In this document: positions 1-8,213 of the stretch, piece by piece
Layout of the letters: each line of letters opens with the position of its first letter
Position numbering within the stretch: the first letter of the stretch is position 1
Source: Arthrobacter sp. ES3-54
Lineage (GTDB): Bacteria; Actinomycetota; Actinomycetes; Actinomycetales; Micrococcaceae
Direction of reading: 5' to 3'
NCBI RefSeq assembly: GCF_029504395.1
Contig: NZ_JAQFIF010000003.1
Span: 62,001 to 126,000, forward strand
Length of the DNA: 64,000 nucleotides
Notes under the pieces: model-generated
What the model was told of the DNA's origin: nothing
Databases searched by the model: none
The model's input: the letters and a program-made list of their open reading frames with translations, nothing else
Program-made: the position numbers and the translations under genes

Positions 1-2
1 GG

Positions 3-683
3 CGCACCCTGCACGAGCCGCCGGCCTTCGAGGAAGCCCAGAAGACCAAGCAGATCTCCAAGCTCCCGGTTGCCGACCTCCTCAAGAGCCACTGGCGCGA
101 TGTCCTCCGCGTCATCGCCTGCGCCTTCATCGCCGCCGTGTCCACCGTCTTCGGCACCCTGGCCATCAGCTACGCCAAGAACGTCGCCGGCGTGGACGGC
201 ACCACCACCCTCTGGCTCGTAGTCGGCGCCAACTTCCTGGCCCTGGGCACCCAGCCGCTGTTCGGCATGCTCGCGGACCGGATCGGCCGCAAGCCGGTCT
301 TCATCTACGGCGCACTGTCCAGCGCGGTCCTGACCCCGGTCTTCCTGCTGAGCCTCGAATCCGGCAGCGTCCCGCTGATGTTCCTGGCAGCCATCGCCTT
401 CTTCTCCTTCGGCTACGCGGCAGCAAACGCGGTCTGGCCCTCCTTCTACGCCGAGATGTTCAGCACCAACGTCCGCTTCTCCGGCCTCGCAATCGGCACC
501 CAGCTGGGCTTCCTGATGGCCGGCTTCGCCCCGGCGATCGTCGCGGCCATGGGCGGCATCCAGTCCGGCGGCTGGGTCCAGATCTCCATCTTCACGGCCA
601 TCATCTGCCTGATCGCCACCATCGCGGCATTGACGGCCAAGGAAACCTTCCGCGTCCCCACCCGGGAGCTCGGCCAGCGCTAG
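3..683 (+). CDS. MFS transporter, metabolite:H+ symporter type (C-terminal part; 5' end outside window)
   Basis: The frame is open from the first bases of the window to the stop at 681-683, so this is the C-terminal ~226 residues of a longer gene. It starts in a hydrophilic loop rich in Glu and Lys, followed by about six hydrophobic segments, as expected for the second half of a 12-helix major facilitator. The segment LADRIGRKPVF is the MFS motif between helices 8 and 9. The end matches the MHS subfamily (proton symporters of shikimate, proline/betaine, citrate or related metabolites). The substrate cannot be told. An inverted repeat follows the stop. Confidence 0.85.
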   Translation, partial: RTLHEPPAFEEAQKTKQISKLPVADLLKSHWRDVLRVIACAFIAAVSTVFGTLAISYAKNVAGVDGTTTLWLVVGANFLALGTQPLFGMLADRIGRKPVFIYGALSSAVLTPVFLLSLESGSVPLMFLAAIAFFSFGYAAANAVWPSFYAEMFSTNVRFSGLAIGTQLGFLMAGFAPAIVAAMGGIQSGGWVQISIFTAIICLIATIAALTAKETFRVPTRELGQR

Positions 684-711
684 GTTCCCGCCCGGCTGTG
701 GCTCACCGCAG

Positions 712-747
712 GACGGCGGCACGTCCCTTCTGGGGCGGGCCGCCGTC
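712..747. terminator. Inverted repeat between convergent MFS and ligC genes
   Basis: Nine-base arms GACGGCGGC (712-720) and GCCGCCGTC (739-747) flank an 18-nt loop. It lies between two convergent stops and could end both transcripts. There is no T-run, so a factor-independent terminator is uncertain. Confidence 0.4.
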
Positions 748-792
748 GTCGTTAAGGCGTTAAGACGTTTACGCGCCGCCTTTGTTGGGGCG

Positions 793-1878
793 CTAAGGCG
801 TGGCGCCGAGCACCGCGGCGAGATCGAACTTCACCGGCTCCTCCAGCTGGTCATAGGTGCAGGAGCGCGGATCCCGGTCCGGACGCCAGCGCACGAACTG
901 GGTGGTGTGGCGGAACCGTGCGCCCTCCATGTGGTCGTACTTCACTTCCACCACGCGCTCGGGCCGCAGCGGGGTGAAGGACAGGTCCTTGCCGCCGCTC
1001 CACCGGCTTCCCTCGGCCTTCCGCGGCGTCCGCGCCCCCTCCTCCTGCCGGGCCCAGGCCCAGGGGTGGTCCTCGAAACCGGTGACCAGCTCCTGCAGCT
1101 CGGCAAACAGCTCCGTGCGCCGTGCCATCGGGAAGGCGCCCACCACGCCGACATTCGCCAGCACCCCGGCGTCGTCGTAGAGTCCCAGGAGCAGCGAGCC
1201 GATCCGGTCCGGACCGGAGGTGTGCACGCGGTATCCGGCAAGCACACAGTCCGCCGTCCGTTCGTGCTTGACCTTGACCATCGCGCGCTTGTCCGGCTGG
1301 TAGGTGCCCTCCAGCGTCTTGGCCACGATGCCGTCCAGTCCGGCGCCTTCGAACTGCCGGAACCAGCGCTGCGCGGTGTCCCGGTCGGAGGTCGCGGCGG
1401 TCAGGTGGACCGGAGCCGCACTGGCTGCGAGTGCGCGTTCGAGCTCCCGCCGGCGCTCGGCGAAGGGTTGGCCGGTGAGGTCCTCGTCGCCCAGGGCCAG
1501 CAGGTCGAACGCCACGAAGCGCGCCGGGGTCTGTTCGGCGAGCAGCTTCACCCGGCTGGCGGCCGGATGGATGCGCTGCTGGAGCGCATCGAAGTCGAGC
1601 CGGTCCCCGGAGGCCGCCACCAGGATGATCTCGCCGTCCACCACGCAGCGTTCCGGCAGCTCGGTCTTCAGCGCCTCGACGAGCTCGGGGAAGTAGCGCG
1701 TCATCGGCTTGCCGTTCCGGCTGCCGATCTCCACCTCGTCGCCGTCGCGGAAGATGATGGAGCGGAATCCGTCCCACTTCGGTTCAAAGAGCCAGCCCTT
1801 TCCGGTGTCCGGCACTGGCAGGGCGGGGAGGGATTTGGCCAGCATGGGCGCAATGGGAGGCATCAACGGCAGTCGCAT
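793..1878 (-). CDS. ligC: ATP-dependent DNA ligase, LigC type
   Basis: About 361 residues forming a minimal ATP-dependent ligase: adenylation domain followed by an OB-fold. Visible nucleotidyltransferase motifs are FEPKWDGFR (motif I, AMP-accepting Lys34), SRNGKPMTRYFPE (motif Ia region), VVDGEIIL (III), GLDGIVAK (IV) and MVKVKHERTADCVL (V). Length and N-terminus (MRLPLMPPIAPMLAKS) resemble mycobacterial LigC, a non-essential ligase linked to repair with ribonucleotide-tolerant polymerases; chromosomal joining is done by NAD-dependent LigA elsewhere. No Ku or LigD domain is adjacent. ATG at 1878 is chosen because family members begin at this point; ATG at 1887 (three codons earlier) and 1863 are alternatives, and none has a clear Shine-Dalgarno. 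Divergent from the LLM gene. Confidence 0.93.
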   Translation of the reverse strand: MRLPLMPPIAPMLAKSLPALPVPDTGKGWLFEPKWDGFRSIIFRDGDEVEIGSRNGKPMTRYFPELVEALKTELPERCVVDGEIILVAASGDRLDFDALQQRIHPAASRVKLLAEQTPARFVAFDLLALGDEDLTGQPFAERRRELERALAASAAPVHLTAATSDRDTAQRWFRQFEGAGLDGIVAKTLEGTYQPDKRAMVKVKHERTADCVLAGYRVHTSGPDRIGSLLLGLYDDAGVLANVGVVGAFPMARRTELFAELQELVTGFEDHPWAWARQEEGARTPRKAEGSRWSGGKDLSFTPLRPERVVEVKYDHMEGARFRHTTQFVRWRPDRDPRSCTYDQLEEPVKFDLAAVLGATP

Positions 1879-1929
1879 AGCGCCCATTCTTGCGCCGCTG
1901 ACCGGGCACCGCCAGCCCCCACGCAGTGG

Positions 1930-1987
1930 TTCCTCGACGAGGGTTTCCTCAACAGGGGTCTCCTCAACGAGGGGTCCCTCGACACGG
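1930..1987. repeat. Degenerate 15-bp tandem repeat in ligC/LLM divergent spacer
   Basis: Three full and one partial copy of a 15-16 bp unit, typified by TTCCTCGACGAGGGT (1930-1944) and TTCCTCAACAGGGGT (1945-1959), then a 16-bp copy at 1960-1975 and a partial copy. It fills the 5' spacer between ligC and the LLM oxidoreductase gene, where promoters for both would be expected. Confidence 0.6.
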
Positions 1988-2010
1988 CCCCGCCCCCACG
2001 GTAGACATGG

Positions 2011-3009
2011 GTGATGGTTACCATCGGGTTCCACGCCTCGCATGAACAGATCAGCCCCGGCCGCCTCCTCAAGGACGTGCAGTTGGCCGAGCAGGCCGGC
2101 TTCGATGCCGCCATGTGCTCGGACCATATTGAGCCGTGGTCCGCCCGGCAGGGCCACTCCGGGTTCGCCTGGTCCTGGCTCGGGGCCGCGCTGGCCACCA
2201 CCGGCCTGCGCTTCGGGGTGGTGACGGCGCCCGGGCAGCGCTACCACCCGGCGATCATCGCGCACGCCTCGGCCACCCTGGCGGACATGTTCCCTGGCCG
2301 CTTCTGGATGGCCCCGGGCAGCGGCGAGTACATGAACGAGCACGTCACCGGCGGGGCCTGGCCGCCGAAGGAGACGCGGCAGCGCCGGCTGGAAGAGTGC
2401 GTTGACATCATCCGCCGGCTCCACGCCGGTGACGTTGTCACACACCACGGGCTGGTCACAGTGGAGCAAGCCCGGATCTGGGACGTTCCGGAGACCAAGC
2501 CTCCGCTCATTGCCCCGGCCGTGAGCGTGCAAACAGCGCGCCGGGCGGCGGCCTGGGCGGACGGACTGGTCACCGTGAACCAGCCGCCCGAAAAGCTGAA
2601 GGACATGCTGGCGGCCTACCGGGACGCCGGTGGCCGCGGGATCGCTGCCCTCCAGGTCCACCTGTCCTGGGCGCCGACAGAGGCCGAGGCCGTCGCGATC
2701 GCCGTGGACCAGTGGCGCACCAACGTCTTTGCACCGCCGATTCCCTGGGACCTGCCCACGGCGGCCCATTTCGACGGCGTCAGCGCCGGTGTCCAGGAGG
2801 ATCAGGTCCGGGCGGCCGTCAACATCTCCTCCGATCCCGGTCAGCACGCCCAGTGGCTCGCCTCCTACCTGGACCTTGGATTCGATGAGCTGTACCTGCA
2901 CTTCGTCGGCCAGGAGCAGGCGCCGTATATCGACTTCTTCGCCGAACACGTCCTCCCCCAGCTCCGGCCCGCTGGACCAACGCTGACCGGAACGGACGGT
3001 GCGCTGTGA
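2011..3009 (+). CDS. LLM-class flavin-dependent oxidoreductase (TIGR03885-like)
   Basis: A 332-residue luciferase-like TIM barrel. It opens with VTIGFHASHEQISPGRLL and carries the SDHIEPW and GRFWMAPGSGEYMNEH segments typical of F420/FMN-dependent LLM oxidoreductases. The nearest subgroup I recall is the probable non-F420 flavin group TIGR03885; I infer FMN as cofactor, but F420 cannot be excluded. The substrate is unknown. GTG at 2011 is followed at once by ATG at 2014, and either may be the start. The stop overlaps the start of the next gene (GTGA at 3006-3009), so the oxidoreductase and the GH13 enzyme are translationally coupled. Confidence 0.85.
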   Translation: MMVTIGFHASHEQISPGRLLKDVQLAEQAGFDAAMCSDHIEPWSARQGHSGFAWSWLGAALATTGLRFGVVTAPGQRYHPAIIAHASATLADMFPGRFWMAPGSGEYMNEHVTGGAWPPKETRQRRLEECVDIIRRLHAGDVVTHHGLVTVEQARIWDVPETKPPLIAPAVSVQTARRAAAWADGLVTVNQPPEKLKDMLAAYRDAGGRGIAALQVHLSWAPTEAEAVAIAVDQWRTNVFAPPIPWDLPTAAHFDGVSAGVQEDQVRAAVNISSDPGQHAQWLASYLDLGFDELYLHFVGQEQAPYIDFFAEHVLPQLRPAGPTLTGTDGAL

Positions 3010-4754
3010 GAATCGCCGAAACCTCTGACCTCTGGTGGAAAAACGCGGTGATCTACTGCCTGGACCCGGAGACATTCTTCGACGGCGACGGCGACGGCAC
3101 CGGGGACTTCGGCGGCCTGATCCAGCGCGTGGACTATCTTGCCGCGCTCGGAATCACCTGCATCTGGCTCATGCCCTTCTACCCCTCCCCGGACCGCGAC
3201 GACGGCTACGATGTCACCGACATGTACGGCGTGGACCCCCGGCTAGGGAGCCCGGGGGACCTGGTCGAGTTCATCCGCACCGCCAACGACCGCGGCATCC
3301 GGGTGATCGCTGACTTTGTCATCAACCACACCTCCGACCGGCACCCGTGGTTCGTCCAGGCCCGCAAGTCCGTGGACAACCCCTACCGCGACTACTACGT
3401 CTGGCGGAAGGACACGCCGCCGGACACCTCGGACCAGGTGGTGTTTCCGGGCGAGGAAACGTCCATCTGGACCCAGGACAAAGCCACCGGTGAGTGGTAT
3501 CTGCACATGTTCGCCAAACACCAGCCGGACCTGAACGTGATGAATTCCAAGGTGCGGGACGAGATCGCGAAGTCGATGGGGTTCTGGCTCCAACTGGGCC
3601 TGGACGGCTTCCGGCTGGACGCGGTGCCGTTCTTCCTGGAGCTGCTCGGCGAGCCCAAGGACGAAGCCGCGAAAATCGACCCGCACCAGTACCTGAGCGC
3701 CCTGCGCAGCTTCCTCAACCGCCGCCAGGGCAGTGCCGTGCTGCTGGGCGAGGTCAACCTCCCGTACAAAGAGCAACTGAAGTACTTCGGCGGCCCCGCC
3801 GGCAACGAGCTGAACATGCAGTTTGATTTCCTCTCGATGCAGAACATGTACCTGTCGCTTGCCCGGCAGGACGCCCGGCCGCTGGCCCGGACGCTCAGCA
3901 GCCGTCCGAAAATCAACCCTGACAACCAATGGGCCATGTTCGTCCGGAACCACGATGAGCTCACGCTGGACAAACTCAGCGATGACGAACGCGCGGAAGT
4001 CTTCGCAGCCTTCGGCCCCGATCCCGACATGCAGATGTACGGCCGGGGACTGCGACGGCGGCTGCCCACCATGCTCGGCGGCGACCCGGCCAGGATTCGC
4101 ATGGTCTACTCCCTGATGTTCTCGCTGCCGGGCACCCCGGTGCTTTTCTACGGCGAAGAGATCGGGATGGGCGAGGATCTGCGGGCGAAGGGCCGCTCGG
4201 CCGTCCGCTCCCCCATGCAGTGGGACGACACCGGGAACGGCGGCTTCTCGACCGCCCCGGCCGGGGACCTCGTCGCTCAGCCCGTGGATGGACCCTTCGG
4301 CCCGGCGCACATCAACGCCACGGCCGCGAAACGCGATCCGGACTCGCTGTGGAACTTCGTCGCGACGCTGATCCAGCGCTACCGGGAATGCCCCGAACTC
4401 GGCTGGGGCAGGTTCGAACTCATCAAACAGGCCTCACCGGCAGTGCTGCTGCACCGCTGCACCTGGGACGGCTCCATGGTGATTGTCGCCCACAACTTCG
4501 GCGCCGAGCCGGCGTCCGTGACGGCCGCGGTGGCGGCATCGCCGGAGGAGAGCGTGGAAGGCGAGGAAGGCGGGCCGGAGGCTCCGGACGGAACGGGCGT
4601 TGCGGGGCCTTCGTACGCCGGGGCCGTGCTCCGGGACCTGCTCGGCCGCGAGGACATCCCGCTCTCCGACGACGGCTCTTTCGAACTCCCGCTGGACCGC
4701 TACGGGTACCGGTGGTTCCGGGTCCAGCACCCGGGGGAACGCCAACTCCCCTGA
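3006..4754 (+). CDS. GH13 alpha-amylase family enzyme, trehalose-synthase-like
   Basis: A 582-residue cytosolic GH13 protein without a signal peptide. The start (WWKNAVIYCLDPETFFDGDG, then FYPSPDRDDGYDVTDM) resembles maltose alpha-D-glucosyltransferase TreS. All four GH13 regions are visible: DFVINHTS near 103-110, GFRLDAV with nucleophile Asp205, LLGEVN with acid/base Glu249, and VRNHDE with His316-Asp317. A C-terminal beta domain follows, with an acidic Glu/Gly-rich insertion around 515-530. It probably isomerises or transfers alpha-glucosyl units (maltose/trehalose or related), but true TreS enzymes keep VYE in the first strand where this one has VIYCLDPE, so specificity is open. It starts with GTG overlapping the LLM stop. 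Confidence 0.9.
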   Translation: MRIAETSDLWWKNAVIYCLDPETFFDGDGDGTGDFGGLIQRVDYLAALGITCIWLMPFYPSPDRDDGYDVTDMYGVDPRLGSPGDLVEFIRTANDRGIRVIADFVINHTSDRHPWFVQARKSVDNPYRDYYVWRKDTPPDTSDQVVFPGEETSIWTQDKATGEWYLHMFAKHQPDLNVMNSKVRDEIAKSMGFWLQLGLDGFRLDAVPFFLELLGEPKDEAAKIDPHQYLSALRSFLNRRQGSAVLLGEVNLPYKEQLKYFGGPAGNELNMQFDFLSMQNMYLSLARQDARPLARTLSSRPKINPDNQWAMFVRNHDELTLDKLSDDERAEVFAAFGPDPDMQMYGRGLRRRLPTMLGGDPARIRMVYSLMFSLPGTPVLFYGEEIGMGEDLRAKGRSAVRSPMQWDDTGNGGFSTAPAGDLVAQPVDGPFGPAHINATAAKRDPDSLWNFVATLIQRYRECPELGWGRFELIKQASPAVLLHRCTWDGSMVIVAHNFGAEPASVTAAVAASPEESVEGEEGGPEAPDGTGVAGPSYAGAVLRDLLGREDIPLSDDGSFELPLDRYGYRWFRVQHPGERQLP

Positions 4755-4919
4755 GGCGGCCGCCGGCATGAAGGGGACGGCATGAAGGAGGCCGGTAACC
4801 GCGGCGCCGTCGAAAACTAACCGGCCCCTTACCGTGCTGAAACGCGGACGCAACATTGGCGCAGGACACTGGAACTGCCGGCAAGAGCAGGCACCAACTC
4901 CAGTCCAGGAGGCCCCGCC

Positions 4920-5156
4920 ATGTTGAAGGAAGCGAAAACCCATGTAACCCGTATCCGCGCCCTCGACCAGCTGCACCGCGGCGACGAGATCGAGGCCCGC
5001 CTGCGGGTGGGCCCGAACTACGACGACGTCGTGGTCCGCCGCGGCAGCGTCCAGGAAACGGCCCCCGGAATCGGCGTCGTCTGGATCATGGACCGCCACA
5101 CCGGCATGCGCAAAGCCATTAATGCCGACGAATGCTCCGTCTGGCGGGTCGCTTGA
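4920..5156 (+). CDS. Hypothetical 78-residue protein
   Basis: Small soluble protein (MLKEAKTHVTRIRALDQL...CSVWRVA) with a strong Shine-Dalgarno (CCAGGAGGCC) seven to eight bases before the ATG. It has no signal peptide or membrane segment. The pattern of short beta-strand-like stretches (VVVRRGSVQE, GVVWIMDRH) suggests a small beta-rich fold. I do not recognise a named family. The stop is four bases from the converging MoaD/ThiS gene. Confidence 0.7.
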   Translation: MLKEAKTHVTRIRALDQLHRGDEIEARLRVGPNYDDVVVRRGSVQETAPGIGVVWIMDRHTGMRKAINADECSVWRVA

Positions 5157-5160
5157 GGCG

Positions 5161-5499
5161 TCAGCCTCCCGCCACTGACTGGATGATGAGGACTTCCTGG
5201 CCTGGTGCCACGGCAGTCACCAGGCCCTGCAGCCGCCGGATCTCATTCCCGTTGACGTATATATTCACGTAACGGCGAACAGCTCCGGTCTCGTCCCGCA
5301 ACCGCCGCGACAACGCCGGATAGTCCCCGGTCACCGCATCCAGCAGCCACTCCACCGTTACCGCTGCCTCCGCGGGCGCAGTCAGGATGGACTGCCCGCC
5401 GGCCAGCGGTTGAAGGACGCTCGGCAGGACCACACTGATCGCCGAATCCGCCGGCATGGACTCGCCGCTGATCATGGCGCTGTTCATGCGATTGTTCAT
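5161..5499 (-). CDS. MoaD/ThiS-like ubiquitin-fold protein
   Basis: A 112-residue protein of the beta-grasp sulfur-carrier family. The C-terminal half shows the typical pattern AVRRYVNIYVNGNEIRRL...PGQEVLIIQSVAGG, ending in Gly-Gly, the site that is adenylated and thiocarboxylated in MoaD and ThiS. No E1 (MoeB/ThiF) or molybdopterin gene lies beside it. The ATG at 5499 is five bases from the stop of the upstream BNR-repeat gene, so the two form an operon. The N-terminal ~18 residues could be shorter if ATG 5487 or 5472 is used. A sulfur-donor or modifier role is inferred. Confidence 0.85.
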   Translation of the reverse strand: MNNRMNSAMISGESMPADSAISVVLPSVLQPLAGGQSILTAPAEAAVTVEWLLDAVTGDYPALSRRLRDETGAVRRYVNIYVNGNEIRRLQGLVTAVAPGQEVLIIQSVAGG

Positions 5500-5503
5500 C
5501 CCT

Positions 5504-6628
5504 TCACAGCTGCGCCGGAAGCAGGGCGGCGGAAACCACCGCTGCCCGCACGCACAGCACGTCCGGCAGGTGCGAGGCCACTTCGGTGAAGTGTTCCCCT
5601 TCGTCAACGCTGGCGTAGACGCTGCCGCCCCGCGTTCCGAAGTAGACGCCCGCTGGCTCCGCGCCGTCGACGCTGGCGGCATCGCGCAGCACGGCGTTGT
5701 ACTCGGCTTCCGGGAGCCCGGCGTCGAGCCGCTTCCAGCTGGCACCGGCGTTATCGGTCCGGTGCACGGCCAACTTCCCGTCCGGCGGAATTCGTTCACC
5801 GTCAGCCTTCAGTGGGATCACCCAGGCCGTACCGGCCCGGCGCGGATGCGTCAGCATCACAAAGCCGAAGTCCGCCGGCAAACCCTCGGCGATCGACTCC
5901 CACGATTCGGCGTCGTCGTCGCTGCGGTACACGCCGTGGTGGTTTTGGGCGTAGAGGCGGCCGTCGACGGCGGCGTCGGCCGCGATCTTGTGGACACACT
6001 GGCCGAATTCCGGGTTGGGGTCCGGCATAAAGTAAGCAGAAATCCCCTTGTTGCGCGGCTCCCAGGACGTGCCGCCGTCGAGCGAGCGGTAGACCCCTCC
6101 CGTGCTCATGGCAACGTGGACTTTCTCGCCCGTGGGGTCAACGACGATCGAGTGTGCCGCGGCGCCGCCATAGCCTGCGCCCCATTCGCTGCGGTGCGGA
6201 TGGTCCCACAGGCCGCGGTTGAGCTCGAAGTGCTCGCCACCGTCGGTCGATTTCCAGACGGAGATCGGTTCGCAGCCCGCCCACACGACGCCGGGGCGGG
6301 AGTCGGCGTCGGGGTGGATCTGCCAGATCCGTTCCAAGGCGGCGTCGGTGCCGTCAGGGAACGTGATGGCACCGTTTTCGGGTTCGTTCCAGGTTTCGCC
6401 CAGGTCATCGGAGTGGAAAACCGTGGGACCCCAGTGCTCGGAGCGGACGCCTACCAGGATCCGGGTCCGGCCATCGCGGGTATCGATGCCGATGCTGGGC
6501 ACCTCACTCATCAGAAAATGCGGCCCGGACAGGGACCAGTCCCTTCGGTCCCGGCTGGTCGCCAGCCAAAGGCCCTTCTTGGTCCCGATCGCCAGGACAT
6601 AACTCTCTGCAGTAGCCATGCGTCCCAT
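5504..6628 (-). CDS. BNR/sialidase-type beta-propeller protein
   Basis: About 374 residues made of repeated beta-propeller blades. Asp-box-like motifs recur: SDDLGETWNEP, STDGGEHFE, SLDGGTSWEP, SDDDAESWES, RTDNAGASWKR, SVDEGEHFTE, about every 45-60 residues. Such proteins are annotated exo-alpha-sialidase or WD40/YVTN/BNR proteins, but no sialidase catalytic Arg triad is obvious and there is no signal peptide, so hydrolase activity is doubtful. ATG 6628 is preferred because GGGGA lies seven bases upstream; 6655 and 6619 are alternatives. It is the first gene of an operon with the MoaD/ThiS-like gene. Confidence 0.8.
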   Translation of the reverse strand: MGRMATAESYVLAIGTKKGLWLATSRDRRDWSLSGPHFLMSEVPSIGIDTRDGRTRILVGVRSEHWGPTVFHSDDLGETWNEPENGAITFPDGTDAALERIWQIHPDADSRPGVVWAGCEPISVWKSTDGGEHFELNRGLWDHPHRSEWGAGYGGAAAHSIVVDPTGEKVHVAMSTGGVYRSLDGGTSWEPRNKGISAYFMPDPNPEFGQCVHKIAADAAVDGRLYAQNHHGVYRSDDDAESWESIAEGLPADFGFVMLTHPRRAGTAWVIPLKADGERIPPDGKLAVHRTDNAGASWKRLDAGLPEAEYNAVLRDAASVDGAEPAGVYFGTRGGSVYASVDEGEHFTEVASHLPDVLCVRAAVVSAALLPAQL

Positions 6629-6707
6629 GCAACCATCCCCGCCGGAAGGCCGCAATGGTTTTCTACCCGCGCCGCAGGTATGCGCTACCGCGCCGGTGGC
6701 ATCCGTA

Positions 6708-6920
6708 TCAATCGACGAACTCCGACTGAGTCTCGATGAAGTCCCAGTCCGCAGAAGTCAATACCGCGGCGCCGCCGGCGGATGATTCAGCGGGACGGGG
6801 GCCACCTGCGGCGGCGATCCCCTGCTGTACGGCCTCGGGCAGTTCGACGGTCCGGAGGTTTTCCCGGAGCCATTCCTTGCTCGCCAAATCCAGATCCAAC
6901 CACCACATGTAAATCTCCAC
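6708..6920 (-). CDS. Hypothetical 70-residue acidic protein
   Basis: Small protein (EIYMWWLDLDLASKEWLRENL...DWDFIETQSEFVD). The second GTG (6920) is chosen because the AGGAGGAGG Shine-Dalgarno is about eight bases upstream; GTG at 6929 would sit on top of it. An aromatic start, a Leu/Glu-rich helix and an acidic tail are visible. No domain recognised. It is divergent from the stress-protein gene. Confidence 0.6.
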   Translation of the reverse strand: MEIYMWWLDLDLASKEWLRENLRTVELPEAVQQGIAAAGGPRPAESSAGGAAVLTSADWDFIETQSEFVD

Positions 6921-7071
6921 GGCGGCCACCTCCTCCTGTGTTCTTCAACCGTAGGCCCCGTCCCCGGGCTGTTCAAGGGACTACGCGGCAAACAGCGTCA
7001 GCACCGTCCCGAGCTGCGGGAACGGGAAGTAAGCCCCTGTTCAGGGCAGCACACCGGAGCCAGAATTAAGT

Positions 7072-7569
7072 ATGTCTGACAACCCCGCCAACAGCACGGC
7101 GCCCCTCGTGGTGGGCGTGATTCCGGGGCAGCATCCCGAAGTGCTGCAGATGGCGGCATCCCTTGCGAAGAGCCTCGCCGCGCCAATGATCTGCGCCTAC
7201 GTGGACGAGGCAAGCTACCTCGTGGAGTGGGATCCGGCGCGGTCCGCGCACCGCCTGTCGCTGCACCCGGACGCGGACGACGCCCGGACCAGGGAGACCA
7301 CCCAGGAGTTGCGTTCCGGCATTGAGGCACGCTGCGCCAGCCTGGGGATCGACTGGACGCTGCGCACCCTTGCCGGAGACCCCGCCCGGGCTATCGGCAG
7401 GCTGGCCGCGGACGCCAACGCGTGCATGATCGTGGTGGGAACCCCCGAGCGCGGCATCGGCCACCGCATTTCCGCGGCGCTCAACGGCTCTGTGGCGGCG
7501 TGGTTGAGCCACCATCAGGACCGTCCGATCCTGATTGTGCCGGCGCCCGCTCCGGAAGGTAGAAAATAA
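7072..7569 (+). CDS. Universal stress protein (UspA family)
   Basis: A 165-residue single Usp domain. It begins with the strand PLVVGVIPGQ, then the alpha/beta layout with CAYVDEASYL, ACMIVVGTPERG near 117-128, and NGSVAAWLSHHQDRPILIVP at the end. The glycine-rich ATP loop (G-x2-G-x9-G-S/T) is degenerate: the second Gly is Glu and the spacing is longer, which is common in Usp variants that may not bind ATP. A role in stress survival is family knowledge only. A structured stretch, then the copper genes, follow. Confidence 0.85.
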   Translation: MSDNPANSTAPLVVGVIPGQHPEVLQMAASLAKSLAAPMICAYVDEASYLVEWDPARSAHRLSLHPDADDARTRETTQELRSGIEARCASLGIDWTLRTLAGDPARAIGRLAADANACMIVVGTPERGIGHRISAALNGSVAAWLSHHQDRPILIVPAPAPEGRK

Positions 7570-7629
7570 AGCGAAAGTACTTATTCGGGGTTCTGGTGTT
7601 ATCCCACGTCCGCCGAGTAAGCTCGATGT

Positions 7630-7651
7630 GTAGGCCGGAAGAACCGCCTAC
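7630..7651 (+). other. Small hairpin upstream of larger hairpin
   Basis: GTAGG and CGG pair with CCG and CCTAC around an AAGAA loop, with one bulged C. It lies 9 bases before the much stronger hairpin at 7661-7699; together they could be a compact structured RNA. Confidence 0.35.
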
Positions 7652-7660
7652 CCCAAAGTT

Positions 7661-7699
7661 GCTCCGGAGTGCGTATCCCCCAATAACGCACTCCGGAGC
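7661..7699 (+). terminator. Perfect 14-bp hairpin, terminator or small RNA end
   Basis: Arms GCTCCGGAGTGCGT (7661-7674) and ACGCACTCCGGAGC (7686-7699) are perfectly complementary around an 11-nt loop, followed by TCTTTAATTT. This fits a rho-independent terminator for the stress-protein gene, 92 bases after its stop, or the 3' end of a small RNA that also includes the hairpin at 7630-7651. Confidence 0.6.
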
Positions 7700-7755
7700 T
7701 CTTTAATTTGCGCAACGTCCCAGTTACAGCACCGGCCCGCACGGAGGGTTGAAAG

Positions 7756-7772
7756 ATACCCCTAGGGGGTAT
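7756..7772 (+). promoter_or_regulatory. CsoR-type copper operator
   Basis: ATACCCCTAGGGGGTAT is a near-perfect palindrome of the TACCCC/GGGGTA type bound by CsoR-family repressors. It lies 12-28 bases before the csoR ATG, where it would block the promoter or early transcription. A second GGGGGTAT half-like stretch lies at 7778-7784. Confidence 0.8.
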
Positions 7773-7783
7773 ATGTTGGGGGT

Positions 7784-8146
7784 ATGAGCGAGTCAGAAGT
7801 CCCCGTCACGGCGCGCCTGGACCCGTCACCCCTCGACCTATCACCCCACGAGCAGCACGGCTACACGGCCAACAAGGATGCCTACCTCCGCCGGCTCAAG
7901 CGGATCGAAGGGCAGGTCCGCGGCATCGCCCGGATGGTTGACGAGGACAAGTACTGCATCGACATCCTCACCCAGGTCGCCGCCGTCACCAAGGCCCTGC
8001 ATGCCGTGAGCCTGGGCCTCGTCGAAGAGCACATCGGCCACTGCGTAGTCGGCGCCGCCGCCGAGCCGGATCCCGAGCTTCGGGCCGAGGCCATCGATTT
8101 CAAAGTCAAGGAAGCCACCGATGCCATCGGACGCCTCCTGCGCTAG
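7784..8146 (+). CDS. csoR: Copper-sensing repressor CsoR
   Basis: A 120-residue helical DUF156/CsoR-family repressor. Cys58 (YCIDIL), His83 and Cys87 (EEHIGHC) have exactly the C-x24-H-x3-C spacing of the Cu(I) site of mycobacterial CsoR. The helix YLRRLKRIEGQVRGIARM carries the basic DNA-contact residues. An N-terminal extension of ~30 residues precedes the core. Cu(I) binding should release the operator just upstream, derepressing csoR-copZ-copA. The leader is very short. Confidence 0.95.
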   Translation: MSESEVPVTARLDPSPLDLSPHEQHGYTANKDAYLRRLKRIEGQVRGIARMVDEDKYCIDILTQVAAVTKALHAVSLGLVEEHIGHCVVGAAAEPDPELRAEAIDFKVKEATDAIGRLLR

Positions 8147-8213
8147 GACCTGCACCACCCACCACACCACCGGGCCGGGGAACCATCACCTGCCCAGCGA
8201 CAAGGAGCACGCC

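Noticed and set aside
907..2004. Long plus-strand frame opposite ligC
   Set aside because: Mirror of the high-GC third positions of ligC; the ligase motifs on the minus strand are decisive.
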